The position numbers and the translations under genes were made by a program. Shown here in pieces: positions 40,727 through 50,145 of a DNA stretch of 64,000 nt. Location of the stretch: positions 61,432 to 125,431 of the forward strand of contig NZ_JACARO010000007.1 in the NCBI RefSeq assembly GCF_013386585.1, read 5' to 3'. How positions within the stretch are numbered: position 1 is the first letter of the stretch; each line of letters opens with the position of its first letter. The notes below the pieces were generated by a model, which worked only from the letters and a program-made list of their open reading frames with translations, made no database searches and was not told the DNA's origin. The DNA is from Pseudomonas sp. P7548. GTDB taxonomy: Bacteria; Pseudomonadota; Gammaproteobacteria; Pseudomonadales; Pseudomonadaceae.

Positions 40727-40885
40727 GTGACACTCCATACACTCATTGAAATAGGCTGGCTCGCCACTGGCGAGGTCCTGGCCCGTGCCTGTCCATCAGG
40801 CAAATCTGAGTGGAGTGCGACGGGCAAACGTTCCGAATGCCCTGACACCTGTTTGCGTCTGCATGTAAACGCCGCACAGTGTGCT

Positions 40886-41479
40886 TCAGTGAAATACCGA
40901 GTCGGCCAGCCGTCCCATCATGAGCGTGGCAAAGCAGCAGATCGCCACGGAGGTCACACGGTTGATCCTCAATGGCGTCAGCCACGCCTTTTGAAGGCCC
41001 TCGAACCGACTGCCCAGCAGGATCCAGGCCGTCCCTACCGGTATCACCACCACCGCAAGCGTCAGCATGAACCCTGTATACCCTTGCAGCGTGGCAAAGG
41101 CGTTCGCCGGTGCGATAAACGAAACTATCAACAGGCCTTTGGGGTTCATCACCGTCAGCCAGAAAAAGTACAGCCCGCTGAAGCGATCCCTTCCCGGATC
41201 GCGATCGCCACTGTTGCGTTGCCATAACTTGAACGAGATATAGAGCAGGTAGCAGGCCGCGACCAACTGGGTGAGCTTCAACGCCCACGGCGAATAGGCC
41301 GCCAGGTATTGCAGCGCCACGCCCCACGCGGAGACCTGGAGCAGGTACGCCAGGCATTCGACAAGCACCAGCCGCCACGACGCCCGATACCCGAACAACA
41401 CCCCGGCGCGAAACAACAGGGTATTGGTCGGGCCAGGGGCAAGCAGCAACAACAGCAGGGCTGAAACGGTGGCCAGCAT
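40886..41479 (-). CDS. LysE/RhtB-family exporter
   Basis: Inner-membrane protein of 197 aa with about six hydrophobic segments. The family sequence LLLLLAPGPTNTLLFRAGVLFG lies near the start and LTVMNPKGLLIVSFI in the middle. Such proteins export amino acids or related small molecules; the substrate here is unknown. Start 41479 is two bases after the RND gene stop, so it is very likely translated from the pump mRNA. The longer frame to 41701 lies inside the RND gene. Confidence 0.85.
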   Translation of the reverse strand: MLATVSALLLLLLAPGPTNTLLFRAGVLFGYRASWRLVLVECLAYLLQVSAWGVALQYLAAYSPWALKLTQLVAACYLLYISFKLWQRNSGDRDPGRDRFSGLYFFWLTVMNPKGLLIVSFIAPANAFATLQGYTGFMLTLAVVVIPVGTAWILLGSRFEGLQKAWLTPLRINRVTSVAICCFATLMMGRLADSVFH

Positions 41480-41481
41480 GA

Positions 41482-44400
41482 TTACGCGACGTCCTTCCTC
41501 ACTCGGAACCACGCAGCATACAGGGCTGGCAAGAACAATAGGGTCAACGCCGTCGCCACGATCAAACCGCCCATGATCGCCACGGCCATCGGGCCGAAGA
41601 ACACGCTGCGCGACAGCGGGATCATCGCCAGCACCGCCGCGAGGGCGGTGAGAACGATCGGCCGGAAGCGTCGGACGGTGGCCTCGATGATTGCCTGCCA
41701 CGGTGCCAGGCCCGCCTTGATGTCCTGCTCGATCTGGTCCACCAGGATCACCGAGTTACGCATGATCATCCCCGACAGGGCGATGGTGCCCAGCATGGCC
41801 ACGAAACCGAAGGGCTGGCGGAACACCAGCAGGAACAGGGTCACCCCGATCAAGCCCAATGGCGCGGTCAGAAACACCATCGCGGTGCGCGAGAAACTGC
41901 GCAGTTGCAGCATCAGCAACGTCAGCACCACCACGATAAACAGTGGCACACCGGCTTTGACAGAGTTCTGTCCACGAGCGGAGTCTTCAACCGTGCCGCC
42001 CACTTCCAGCAGGTAGCCGTCCGGCAATTCGGCGCGCACACCTTCCAGGGTCGGCAGGATTTGCTGGACCAGGGTGGCCGGCTGTTCCTTGCCATAGATA
42101 TCGGCGCGGATGGTGACCGTTGGCAGGCGATTGCGGTGCCAGATGATGCCTTCCTCAAACCCATATTCGAGGGTGGCGATCTGCGACAGCGCGACGCTTT
42201 TGCCGTTGTCGGTCGGCACCGCCAGGCTTGGCAGCAGCGACAATTCGGTGCGCTCATGCGCGGTGCCACGCAGGAGGATTTCGATCAATTCGTTGTCCTC
42301 CCGGTACTGGCTGACGCTGGAGCCGGTCAACGAACTCTGCAGGAATTTCGACAAGTTGGCGGTGCTCACGCCGAGGGCGCGGGCGCGATCCTGGTCGATA
42401 TTGAGGTAGACGATCTTGCTCGGTTCTTCCCAGTCCAGGTGCACGTTGACCACATGGGTGTTTTCGCGAACCTTGGCCGCCACCTTGCGCGCCAGCGCAC
42501 GCACTTCTTCGATGTGCTCGCCCGTCACGCGGAACTGCACCGGGTAGCCCACGGGCGGGCCGTTTTCCAAACGGGTGACGCGCGAACGCAGGTCGGGGAA
42601 TTGTTCGTTGAGGGTCTCGATCAGCCAAGTGCGCAGGCTTTCACGCTCCTCGATGGTTTTGGCCAGCACGACAAACTGGGCGAAGCTGGCGGCAGGCAAT
42701 TGCTGATCCAGGGGCAGGTAGAAGCGCGGTGAGCCCGTGCCGACATAGGCCACGTAGTTATCGATGCCCGCGTGCTCCTTGAGCAGTGCCTCCAGGCGCT
42801 TGACCTGATCGGCGGTGTTGCTCAGGGAGGCGCCTTCGGCCAGTTTCAAGTCGACCATCAACTCCAGGCGACCGGAAGCCGGGAAGAACTGTTGCGGCAC
42901 AAAACGAAACAGCGCAACCGAGCCGATAAACAGCAGCAGGGTCAGGACGATCACAGTTTTGCGCCGACGCACGCACCACTCCACCAAGCGCCTTACACGC
43001 TGATAGAACGGCGTGCCGTAGGGATCAGGGCCGTCGGTGCCATGCTTGGCCGCGTGAATCTTCGCCAGGTCTGGCAGGAGTTTTTCCCCCAGGTACGGCA
43101 CAAACACCACCGCCGCGACCCACGAGGCCAATAGCGCGATGGTCACCACCTGGAAAATCGAGCGGGTGTATTCGCCAGTACTCGATTGCGCGGTGGCAAT
43201 CGGCAGGAACCCGGCCGCCGTGATCAGGGTGCCGGTGAGCATCGGGAACGCGGTGCTGGTCCAGGCAAAGCTGGCAGCCTTGAGCCGGTCGTACCCCTGC
43301 TCCATTTTGATCGCCATCATTTCCACGGCGATGATCGCGTCATCCACCAACAAGCCCAGGGCCAGCACCAACGCGCCCAGGGAAATCTTGTGCAAACCGA
43401 TGCCGAGGTAATACATGGTGGCGAAGGTCATCGCCAACACCAACGGGATTGCCAGGGCTACCACCATGCCGGTGCGCACGCCGAGGGAGAAGAAGCTCAC
43501 CAGCAACACAATGGCCAGTGCCTCGGCCAACACCTGGACGAATTCACCGACACTGGTTTTCACCGCGGCCGGCTGGTCTGACACCTTGCGCAACTCCATG
43601 CCTGCCGGAAGGTTCTTCTGCAGCCGCGCGAATTCGCCTTCGAGCGCCTTGCCCAGCACCAGGATGTCGCCGCCGTCACGCATGGCCACGGCCAGGCCGA
43701 TCGCATCGGCGCCCATGTAGCGCATGCGCGGCGCGGGCGGGTCGTTGAAACCACGGTGGATGTCGGCGACATCGCCGATGCGGAAGGTTCGGTCACCCAC
43801 GCGAATCGGGAAATTGCGGATCTCCTCCACACTTTTGAAGTTACCCGACACGCGCAACTGCACACGCTCGGTCGGGGTTTCAAAGAAGCCTGCGGTGGAG
43901 ACCGCGTTCTGTTCCTGCAAGGCCTGCTGCACTGCCGCCAACGGCAAGCCGAGGGTGGCCAGCTTGAGGTTGGACAGTTCGATCCAGATCTTCTCGTCTT
44001 GCAGGCCCAGCAACTCAACCTTGCCCACATCCGGCACGCGTTGCAGTTGAATCTGGATGCGGTCGGCGTAGTCCTTTAGCACGGCGTAGTCGAAGCCATC
44101 ACCGGTCAGGGCGTAGATGTTGCCAAAGGTGGTGCCGAACTCATCATTGAAAAACGGCCCCTGGATATCCGGCGGCAAAGTCTGGCGGATGTCGCTGATC
44201 TTCTTGCGCACCTGGTACCACAGCTCGGGAATCTGCGCCGAGTGCATGGAATCGCGGGCCATGAAGGTGACCTGGGATTCCCCTGGGCGCGAGAATGACA
44301 CGATGCGCTCGTAGTCACCGGTTTCCATCAGCTTCTTTTCGATACGCTCGGTGACCTGGCGCGAGACTTCCTGGGCCGTCGCTCCCGGCCAGTTGGTTTT

Positions 44401-44547
44401 GATGACCATGGCCTTGAAGGTGAAGGGGGGATCTTCACTTTGCCCCAACTTGGTGTAGGACAAGGTGCCGACTACGGCCAGCAGGATCATCAGGAACAGT
44501 ACGATCTGGCGATTACGCAACGCCCATTCGGAAAGATTGAAACCCAT
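41482..44547 (-). CDS. mexK: RND efflux pump permease, MexK-like
   Basis: Proton-driven inner-membrane transporter of the hydrophobe/amphiphile exporter RND family. The 1,021 aa have the expected repeat: helix 1 (RQIVLFLMILLAVVGTLSY), a large periplasmic loop, and helices 2-7 with the proton-relay pair LGLLVDDAIIAVEMM. The second half ends in helices 8-12 (GTIALSGMIMRNSVILVDQI). AAGGAG, inside the end of the MFP gene, precedes the ATG. The name rests on family plus location between plsB and rsmJ, as recalled for P. aeruginosa mexJK; no outer-membrane channel gene is adjacent, also like mexJK. Confidence 0.85.
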   Translation of the reverse strand: MGFNLSEWALRNRQIVLFLMILLAVVGTLSYTKLGQSEDPPFTFKAMVIKTNWPGATAQEVSRQVTERIEKKLMETGDYERIVSFSRPGESQVTFMARDSMHSAQIPELWYQVRKKISDIRQTLPPDIQGPFFNDEFGTTFGNIYALTGDGFDYAVLKDYADRIQIQLQRVPDVGKVELLGLQDEKIWIELSNLKLATLGLPLAAVQQALQEQNAVSTAGFFETPTERVQLRVSGNFKSVEEIRNFPIRVGDRTFRIGDVADIHRGFNDPPAPRMRYMGADAIGLAVAMRDGGDILVLGKALEGEFARLQKNLPAGMELRKVSDQPAAVKTSVGEFVQVLAEALAIVLLVSFFSLGVRTGMVVALAIPLVLAMTFATMYYLGIGLHKISLGALVLALGLLVDDAIIAVEMMAIKMEQGYDRLKAASFAWTSTAFPMLTGTLITAAGFLPIATAQSSTGEYTRSIFQVVTIALLASWVAAVVFVPYLGEKLLPDLAKIHAAKHGTDGPDPYGTPFYQRVRRLVEWCVRRRKTVIVLTLLLFIGSVALFRFVPQQFFPASGRLELMVDLKLAEGASLSNTADQVKRLEALLKEHAGIDNYVAYVGTGSPRFYLPLDQQLPAASFAQFVVLAKTIEERESLRTWLIETLNEQFPDLRSRVTRLENGPPVGYPVQFRVTGEHIEEVRALARKVAAKVRENTHVVNVHLDWEEPSKIVYLNIDQDRARALGVSTANLSKFLQSSLTGSSVSQYREDNELIEILLRGTAHERTELSLLPSLAVPTDNGKSVALSQIATLEYGFEEGIIWHRNRLPTVTIRADIYGKEQPATLVQQILPTLEGVRAELPDGYLLEVGGTVEDSARGQNSVKAGVPLFIVVVLTLLMLQLRSFSRTAMVFLTAPLGLIGVTLFLLVFRQPFGFVAMLGTIALSGMIMRNSVILVDQIEQDIKAGLAPWQAIIEATVRRFRPIVLTALAAVLAMIPLSRSVFFGPMAVAIMGGLIVATALTLLFLPALYAAWFRVRKDVA

Positions 44548-44553
44548 CGGGGA

Positions 44554-45654
44554 CTACTCCTTGGCCGCCAGATTCACAACTCGGTTGGAGCGATCCACCG
44601 GGCGCACTTGCTGGCCCTCATGGAGTACATGCACACCTGCGGCGATCACCCAGTCGGTGGGGCTCAAGCCTTCGAGCACCGGCACGGTTTTCTCGCCAAA
44701 CGCGCCGATGCGCACCGGGGTACGTTTGAGTGTGTTGTCCGGTTGCACGCGCCAGACGTAGGACGCGCCGTTCTCTGCGCTGAGGGCCGACAACGGCACC
44801 GACAGCGGAATCACGCCGTCGGCCTGGACGAATACGCGGGCACTCTGGCCCAGTTCGGCGGGGACTTTACCGCCGGTGAAGGCCACACGGGCGGCAAAGG
44901 TGCGGGATTTGGGATCTGCCGCGGGGGACAACTCACGGATGCGCCCGGCAAAACGCTGGTCGGGCTGGCTCCACAACTCCACCGACACCGGTTGGCCGAT
45001 TTTGAAACGGCCGAAGCCTTGCTCGGGCAGGCTGATCAACACTTCACGCTCGCCGTCGGTAGCCAGGGTGAACACCGTCTGGCCTGCGGACACCACTTGG
45101 CCCACTTCAACCGCGCGCTTGGCGACCACTCCGTCCTGGGGCGCCCGCAACACGGCATAGCCGGCCTGGTTGCTGGACACGTCAAACTCGGCCTTGATCT
45201 GCTTGAGGCGTGCTTCACCGGATCGGTAGAGGTTCTCAGAATTGTCGTACTGAGAGCGGCTGACCATCTGACGGTCCATCAAGGTCTTGTAGCGGTCGCG
45301 CTCGGCGCGCACCAGGCTCAGGTTGGCCTCGGCGGCGGCCACCTGCGCGCGAGTGGCTTCCAGTTGCAGGCGCACGTCCTGAGGGTCGAGCTCGGCCAGC
45401 GGTTGGTTGGCCTTGACCCGTTCGCCTTCCTCCACCAGGCGCTTGCTGACTTTGCCACCGATGCGAAACGCCAGGTCCGGCTCGTAGCGCGCCCGCACCT
45501 CGCCTGGGTAGCTGTCCATCGCCTGCGCCGACGGCTGCGGTTGCACCACCATGGCCGGGCGGACAGTGGTCTGGGCCGCTTCTTCATGGCCGCAGGCGGC
45601 CAAGAGGAAAACCAGGCTGGCAGGCAACGCAAGGGGCAGGAAAGTACTGCGCAT
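44554..45654 (-). CDS. mexJ: RND membrane-fusion lipoprotein, MexJ-like
   Basis: Periplasmic adaptor joining the RND permease to an outer-membrane channel. The 366-aa protein has a lipoprotein signal (MRSTFLPLALPASLVFLLAAC, lipobox LAAC). A barrel-sandwich half (YEPDLAFRIGGKVSKRLVEE), an alpha-helical hairpin and a beta-barrel domain follow. The length agrees with MexJ. The gene lies 6 nt upstream of the permease and diverges from a TetR gene. Confidence 0.85.
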   Translation of the reverse strand: MRSTFLPLALPASLVFLLAACGHEEAAQTTVRPAMVVQPQPSAQAMDSYPGEVRARYEPDLAFRIGGKVSKRLVEEGERVKANQPLAELDPQDVRLQLEATRAQVAAAEANLSLVRAERDRYKTLMDRQMVSRSQYDNSENLYRSGEARLKQIKAEFDVSSNQAGYAVLRAPQDGVVAKRAVEVGQVVSAGQTVFTLATDGEREVLISLPEQGFGRFKIGQPVSVELWSQPDQRFAGRIRELSPAADPKSRTFAARVAFTGGKVPAELGQSARVFVQADGVIPLSVPLSALSAENGASYVWRVQPDNTLKRTPVRIGAFGEKTVPVLEGLSPTDWVIAAGVHVLHEGQQVRPVDRSNRVVNLAAKE

Positions 45655-45747
45655 GCTGAAGGACCTTTCGCAAATGGAGCTAGGAATAATTATACTGGCG
45701 GGTATGTTATTAATACCAAACTCACCAGTCCAGTATTAAAGGTGAAA
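45655..45747. promoter_or_regulatory. mexJ/mexL divergent operator region
   Basis: 93 nt with two inverted motifs: TACTGG (45693-45698) with CCAGTA (45730-45735), and GGTAT with ATACC around 45701-45717. They suit a TetR dimer or pair of dimers that would control both directions. Assignment as MexL sites is inference. Confidence 0.5.
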
Positions 45748-46383
45748 ATGTCCGACAATCCCATCAACACCAATAGCCCCGGGCGTCCCAAGGACATGGC
45801 AAAACGCCAGGCTATCCTCGAAGCCGCGAAAATCCTGTTTTTGAGCAATGGCTACGCCAGCACCAGCATGGATGCCGTGGCGTTGGAAGCCGGCGTGTCG
45901 AAGCTGACCGTCTACAGCCACTTCACCGACAAAGAGACGTTGTTCACCGCCGCCGTCGTGGCGACGTGCGAGGAACAGTTACCGGTGATGTATTTCGAAT
46001 TGCCCGAAGGCATGCCCGTGGAAACGGTGCTGCTGAATATTGCGCGGGGCTTCCATCGGCTGATCAACAGCGAGGAGTCGGTGAACCTGCATCGCCTGAT
46101 GATGACCACCGGCAACCAAGACGTGAAGCTCTCGCAGATCTTCTTCGAAGCGGGCCCGATGCGCATGCTTCAAGGTATGGAGCGCCTGCTCAGCCGGATC
46201 GACCAGAGCGGCGCCCTGAGCATCGACAAGCCGTTTACGGCAGCCGAGCACTTCTTCTGCCTGCTCAAGGGCACGGCAAATTTCTGTCTGCTGTATGGCT
46301 GTGGCGGTCACCTGAGTGAGGAAGCCGCCGAGGCGCATGTGCAGGATGTGGTGGGGTTGTTTATGCGGGCGTATCGCCCCTGA
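45748..46383 (+). CDS. mexL: TetR repressor, MexL-like
   Basis: Likely local repressor of the divergent pump operon. The 211-aa protein has an N-terminal helix-turn-helix (AILEAAKILFLSNGYASTSM, then VSKLTVYSHFTDKETLF). The ligand-binding C-terminal domain is variable. The ATG at 45748 has AAAGG 6 bases upstream. An open frame far upstream to 44440 is antisense to the adaptor gene and spurious. MexL of P. aeruginosa is of the same size and position. Confidence 0.85.
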   Translation: MSDNPINTNSPGRPKDMAKRQAILEAAKILFLSNGYASTSMDAVALEAGVSKLTVYSHFTDKETLFTAAVVATCEEQLPVMYFELPEGMPVETVLLNIARGFHRLINSEESVNLHRLMMTTGNQDVKLSQIFFEAGPMRMLQGMERLLSRIDQSGALSIDKPFTAAEHFFCLLKGTANFCLLYGCGGHLSEEAAEAHVQDVVGLFMRAYRP

Positions 46384-46390
46384 GACCGCT

Positions 46391-46456
46391 ATCGCCGGCA
46401 AGCCGGCTCCTACAAGGGCTGCACATTTCCGTGTAGGAGCCGGCTTGCCGGCGATG
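46391..46456. repeat. Paired REP palindrome (TGTAGGAGCCGGC type)
   Basis: ATCGCCGGCAAGCCGGCTCC and its exact inverted copy with an 18-nt spacer. This is a second REP sequence type, distinct from the GTGGGAGC type. Confidence 0.85.
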
Positions 46457-46479
46457 AGGCCCTAAAGGCCAACAAAGAA

Positions 46480-47262
46480 TCAGGCCTTGAGCGCCTTCTT
46501 CGGATAAATGTCATACCGGCTGGATTTCCCATCCAGTGCATGGCTCGGCTTGGGCCCTTCAATGCACGGCGCCTTGCGCGGGCGCTTGACCACCACCCGG
46601 TGGCTGGCCAAGGCCAGTGCTGCGGCCAGCAACGCAGGGGCATCCGGATCATCCCCCACCAAAGGCCGGAACAGGCGCATTTCCTTCTTCACCAAGGCAG
46701 TTTTCTCACGATGAGGAAACATCGGATCGAGGTAGATCACCTGGGGCGGCTCGCCTTCCCAGTCGCGCATCACCTCAATGGAATTGCCCTTGAGCAGCTT
46801 CATGCGTGCCACGATGGGGGCCACTTCAAAATCGTCCGCACCGCGTGCCAGGCCGTCTTCGAGCAAAGCGCCAATCAGCGGTTGACGCTCGATCAGGCTC
46901 ATGTCGCAGCCCAGGCTGGCCAGCACGAACGCGTCCTTGCCCAAACCCGCCGTGGCATCCAGCACCCGTGGGCGCACGCCCTGGGCAATGCCGACCGCCT
47001 TGGCGATCATCTGCCCGCTGCCACCGCCGTACAACCGCCGATGCGCCGCGCCACCTTCAACAAAGTCCACCCGCACCGGCCCCGGCGCGTCAGGCCCGAG
47101 CTGTTGCAACTGCAGGCCCTGTTCACCGACTTGCAGGGAAAAGTCCGCATCCGCCAGCGCTAACGGCAAGCCAAGTCGCGCCGCCCATTGCTCGGCAAGG
47201 GCCTGGAAACCTTCGGCCAAGGCTTCGACCTGAATGCGGCTGGCCGCTGGTTGTTCGCTCAT
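46480..47262 (-). CDS. rsmJ: 16S rRNA (guanine-1516-N2)-methyltransferase
   Basis: SAM-dependent methyltransferase for G1516 of 16S rRNA (YhiQ family). The 260-aa protein has the SAM loop [20 protein letters not shown], the acidic [13 protein letters not shown] and the catalytic-type motif [12 protein letters not shown]. The start is the ATG at 47262; a preceding TTG at 47265 is less likely. It is divergent from the repeat protein at 47359. Confidence 0.95.
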   Translation of the reverse strand: MSEQPAASRIQVEALAEGFQALAEQWAARLGLPLALADADFSLQVGEQGLQLQQLGPDAPGPVRVDFVEGGAAHRRLYGGGSGQMIAKAVGIAQGVRPRVLDATAGLGKDAFVLASLGCDMSLIERQPLIGALLEDGLARGADDFEVAPIVARMKLLKGNSIEVMRDWEGEPPQVIYLDPMFPHREKTALVKKEMRLFRPLVGDDPDAPALLAAALALASHRVVVKRPRKAPCIEGPKPSHALDGKSSRYDIYPKKALKA

Positions 47263-47358
47263 CAATCGCTACGCTCAAAAATATTAAGGATCGGCAAACA
47301 ACGGCCGATAAAAACAACAGTCAGGTATTTTGCCAGAGCTGAGCGTCGACCGAGAAAA

Positions 47359-47979
47359 ATGTCAGACATTCTTCCCCTAACCATCGGTGTACTGCCGACC
47401 CACAACCACTACGGCCTGCGCAATACTCAAGCGCTGGCCGGGGTGAGCCATGTGTGGCAGGACTTCTTCGCCCGCGCACTGGCCGAGCAGCTTGGCGAAA
47501 CGCCGGACGCGCTCGCCGCCAAGGCGCCAGCACCGGCGGACCCCGCGGTAGAACCGCGCGAAGGCGCCGACCTGCTGTCGCAGATCCTCACCCAGCGTGA
47601 GTGCGACGTGACAGACACCGAAATCGCTCCGCCTGAGCCGTTGTTCCTGCCAATCGCCGAGTTCGAAACCGATTTGCTGCCACCGGCCGCGACGCCATTC
47701 CCGCAGGAAGAAATCGTCGCGCAACAACGCCAACAGAATTTCGAAAGCGAATGGGTCCGCCCGCTCGTATTGAATGCAGGCCAGCCGCTGCCAGAACCAG
47801 GCCCGGCACCCGACCCGCGCCCCCTGCACCTGCCGATTGCCGAGTTCGAACTGGACCTCTTGCCACCGGCTGCAACCCCGTATCCCACCGAAGAGCTGGT
47901 GGCACAACAGAAGGCCTTGGACTTCGACTACTACTGGGCGCGCCCGCTGGTCACCCAGAACCTGCGCCTGGCCGCCTGA
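47359..47979 (+). CDS. Protein with two 41-residue repeats, function unknown
   Basis: 206-aa soluble protein without signal peptide or membrane segment. The N-terminus (MSDILPLTIGVLPTHNHYGL) is followed by an acidic, Pro/Ala-rich linker. Residues 97-137 and 158-198 are direct repeats matching at 29 of 41 positions. Each has LPIAEFE, DLLPPAATP, EE, VAQQ and RPLV. I do not recognise the family. Start 47359 has GAGAAAA upstream; the frame is open to 47188, but that part overlaps rsmJ antisense. It is convergent with the PEP-mutase-like gene, 1 nt apart. Confidence 0.8.
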   Translation: MSDILPLTIGVLPTHNHYGLRNTQALAGVSHVWQDFFARALAEQLGETPDALAAKAPAPADPAVEPREGADLLSQILTQRECDVTDTEIAPPEPLFLPIAEFETDLLPPAATPFPQEEIVAQQRQQNFESEWVRPLVLNAGQPLPEPGPAPDPRPLHLPIAEFELDLLPPAATPYPTEELVAQQKALDFDYYWARPLVTQNLRLAA

Positions 47980-47980
47980 T

Positions 47981-48808
47981 TCACCCCTTGAAAAAAGCGT
48001 TGGCCTGGCTGAAGGGCATCTTGCGGTCGGTAAACGTGAAAGTGCCCAACTCATACACCTCCTGCGCTGCACGGTAAAACTCGCCATAGGCCGCCAAGGC
48101 CAGGGCCGAGCCGACGCTGATACGCCGCACCCCCATCTCGCTCAGTTGCGCCACGCTGAGGTTCAGCCCACCGGACATCAACACGTTCACCGGCTTGGGC
48201 GCGACCGCCTTGACCACCGCCAGCACCTCTTCGGCACTGCGCAACGCCGGCGCATACAGCACGTCAGCACCGGCTTCGGCGTAGGCTTGCAGGCGGCGAA
48301 GGGTGTCGGGCAAATCCAGGCGACCGTGCAGGAGGTTTTCCGCGCGCGCCGTCAGCGTGAACGGGAACGGCAAGCTGCGCGCGGCAGCAACCGCGGCTTC
48401 TACGCGCTCGACGGAGAGGTCAAAAGGATAGATCGGGTCAGCGGCAATGCCGGTGGCGTCTTCGATCGAGCCGCCCACAATGCCGGTGGCCGCAGCCCGC
48501 AGAATGGTCTGGGCACAGCCTTCGGGCGTATCGCTGAAGCCGTTTTCCAGGTCCGCCGCCACTGGCAGCGAAGTCGCCCGGGCGATGGTGCCGGCGTTGC
48601 CCAGGGTGTCTTCAAGGGACAACGCCCCTTCTGCATCCGGCCGGCCGAGGCTGAAGGCAAAACCCGCACTGGTGGTGGCCAGGGCTTCGAAGCCAAGGCT
48701 GGCCAGCATGATCGCGGAGCCCGCATCCCACGGGTTGGGCATCACGAAGGCACGCTCACGTTCATGCAGGGCCTTGAAGGTTTCGGCGCGAAGGGTTTGG
48801 GCATCCAT
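47981..48808 (-). CDS. PEP mutase / isocitrate lyase superfamily protein
   Basis: TIM-barrel enzyme of 275 aa, likely acting on a C-C or C-P bond of a 2-oxo or carboxylate substrate; the exact reaction is unknown. PNPWDAGSAIMLASLGFEAL opens the barrel as in the family. DLENGFSDTPEG and GGSIEDATG supply the metal-site Asp/Glu, but the KKCGH loop of isocitrate lyase is absent (TARAENLLHG instead). GGAG lies 6 bases before the ATG. It is probably cotranscribed with the DUF72 gene, 26 nt upstream. Confidence 0.88.
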   Translation of the reverse strand: MDAQTLRAETFKALHERERAFVMPNPWDAGSAIMLASLGFEALATTSAGFAFSLGRPDAEGALSLEDTLGNAGTIARATSLPVAADLENGFSDTPEGCAQTILRAAATGIVGGSIEDATGIAADPIYPFDLSVERVEAAVAAARSLPFPFTLTARAENLLHGRLDLPDTLRRLQAYAEAGADVLYAPALRSAEEVLAVVKAVAPKPVNVLMSGGLNLSVAQLSEMGVRRISVGSALALAAYGEFYRAAQEVYELGTFTFTDRKMPFSQANAFFKG

Positions 48809-48834
48809 GGCTGACTCCAGGCGAAAAAGGAGCC

Positions 48835-49695
48835 TTAGAGTAACCCCAGTTGCTCCGCAGCGGGTTCCCGATGCAAGGTCGGCAACGCTGGCAAACCGGG
48901 CAGGCGCGCCATCAGCTTGTCGTGAAAGCGCAGCGCCAGTTGGGCGGCGAGGCGGTTATCCGAGGTGTGCAGGAAGACGTAGGGCGTGCGCCCTTCTTCG
49001 ATCCAGGTGGCGATCTTTTCAACCCAGGGGATCAGGAACGGATCGTTGGCTTCCAATTCCGGATGGCCGATGAAACGCACCTGTGGGAATTGAGTGAGCG
49101 CTGCCGGACGGGGCGGCACCTTGGGCTTTTTCGATTGGGCATGCAGCACCGCCGCCGAAGTCGAGGTGCAACTGAACAACGCGCGCGGATCGAGGCAGAT
49201 GCGCTCCACACCCCGGTCACGCAACAAGCGGTTGAGCATGCGCTCGGCATCGCCTTTGGCGAAGAACTCCGGATGGCGTACTTCGACTGCCAACGGCCGC
49301 TCAAGCCCATCGATAAACCCGGCCAGTTCGCCAAGGCGTTGCGGCGAGAAACTCGCCGACAGTTGCAGCCACAGCGGTGAAACACGCTCCCCCAACGGGC
49401 TCATCAAACCGACAAAGCTTTCGGCAGCCGGCAACTGTTCGCGCAAGTCGCCACCATGGCTGATATCACCCGGGAATTTGGCGGTGAACCGAAAATCATC
49501 GGGCATGATTTCGGCCCAGCGCTGCACCGTGGCGGCCGAGGGGCGAGCGTAAAACGTGGTGTTGCCTTCAACGGCGTTGAAGACTTGGGAATACAGGCCA
49601 AGGTAATCGCTGGACCGGGCATCGGCGGGGTACAGGTACTCGCGCCAGGCGTTTTCACTCCAGGACGGACAGCCGATGTAGTAAGGCAGGCGCAT
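48835..49695 (-). CDS. DUF72 TIM-barrel protein (YecE-like)
   Basis: 286-aa cytoplasmic protein starting MRLPYYIGCPSWSENAWREY, with EGNTTFYARPSAATVQRW and KFPGDISHGG, all typical of the DUF72/YecE family. Its function is unknown. Start 49695 shares one base with the stop of the upstream small gene (TGATG), so translation is probably coupled. The frame is open to 49734, but no start there fits the family. Confidence 0.9.
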   Translation of the reverse strand: MRLPYYIGCPSWSENAWREYLYPADARSSDYLGLYSQVFNAVEGNTTFYARPSAATVQRWAEIMPDDFRFTAKFPGDISHGGDLREQLPAAESFVGLMSPLGERVSPLWLQLSASFSPQRLGELAGFIDGLERPLAVEVRHPEFFAKGDAERMLNRLLRDRGVERICLDPRALFSCTSTSAAVLHAQSKKPKVPPRPAALTQFPQVRFIGHPELEANDPFLIPWVEKIATWIEEGRTPYVFLHTSDNRLAAQLALRFHDKLMARLPGLPALPTLHREPAAEQLGLL

Positions 49696-49985
49696 CAGAT
49701 GTGGATATCGAGACCCAGCACTTCCATATCCCATTCGACAAAACCGGCGGTGGTCAGGTAACTGGCCAGGGCGGTGGCGACGCTTTTGCTCATGGAGCGG
49801 GGGAAGACCATGTCTTGCTGACGTGCGGGAAGGCCGCTGATACGCGCTTGGGCATTGGCTTGCGCATCGGACTGGACTTCGATGAAGTCCGGCGAATCCT
49901 CGACGGAATCGTCCACCGTAGCGTTGGCCTTACGCGGCTTGCGCTTGATCGGGTACGACTGTGAGGATAAGCCATCAATACGCAT
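49695..49985 (-). CDS. Small conserved protein, function unknown
   Basis: 96-aa protein, basic at the N-terminus (MRIDGLSSQSYPIKRKPRK), acidic in the middle (DDSVEDSPDFIEVQSDAQ). The C-terminal segment SVATALASYLTTAGFVEWD could form a helix and strand. No domain is recognised. The one-base overlap with the DUF72 gene supports it being translated. Confidence 0.7.
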   Translation of the reverse strand: MRIDGLSSQSYPIKRKPRKANATVDDSVEDSPDFIEVQSDAQANAQARISGLPARQQDMVFPRSMSKSVATALASYLTTAGFVEWDMEVLGLDIHI

Positions 49986-50145
49986 GGGCGCGAACTCGCT
50001 ATCAGTAATGGCATTTTGGCAGCACTGTCCGTAGTGCGCAAATGCTCTGGTGATAACTAGAACACATAATTTGAAAAAGGTTTAAAAGCGCGGGCAAATT
50101 CTGACGATTGGTGAAATTAACACCAAAATGCCAGCATTTTTGGCG

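Noticed and set aside
44440..46383. 647-aa plus-strand frame that might be a TetR fusion
   Set aside because: The first 436 codons are antisense to the adaptor gene. The true TetR start at 45748 has a ribosome site and a normal N-terminus.
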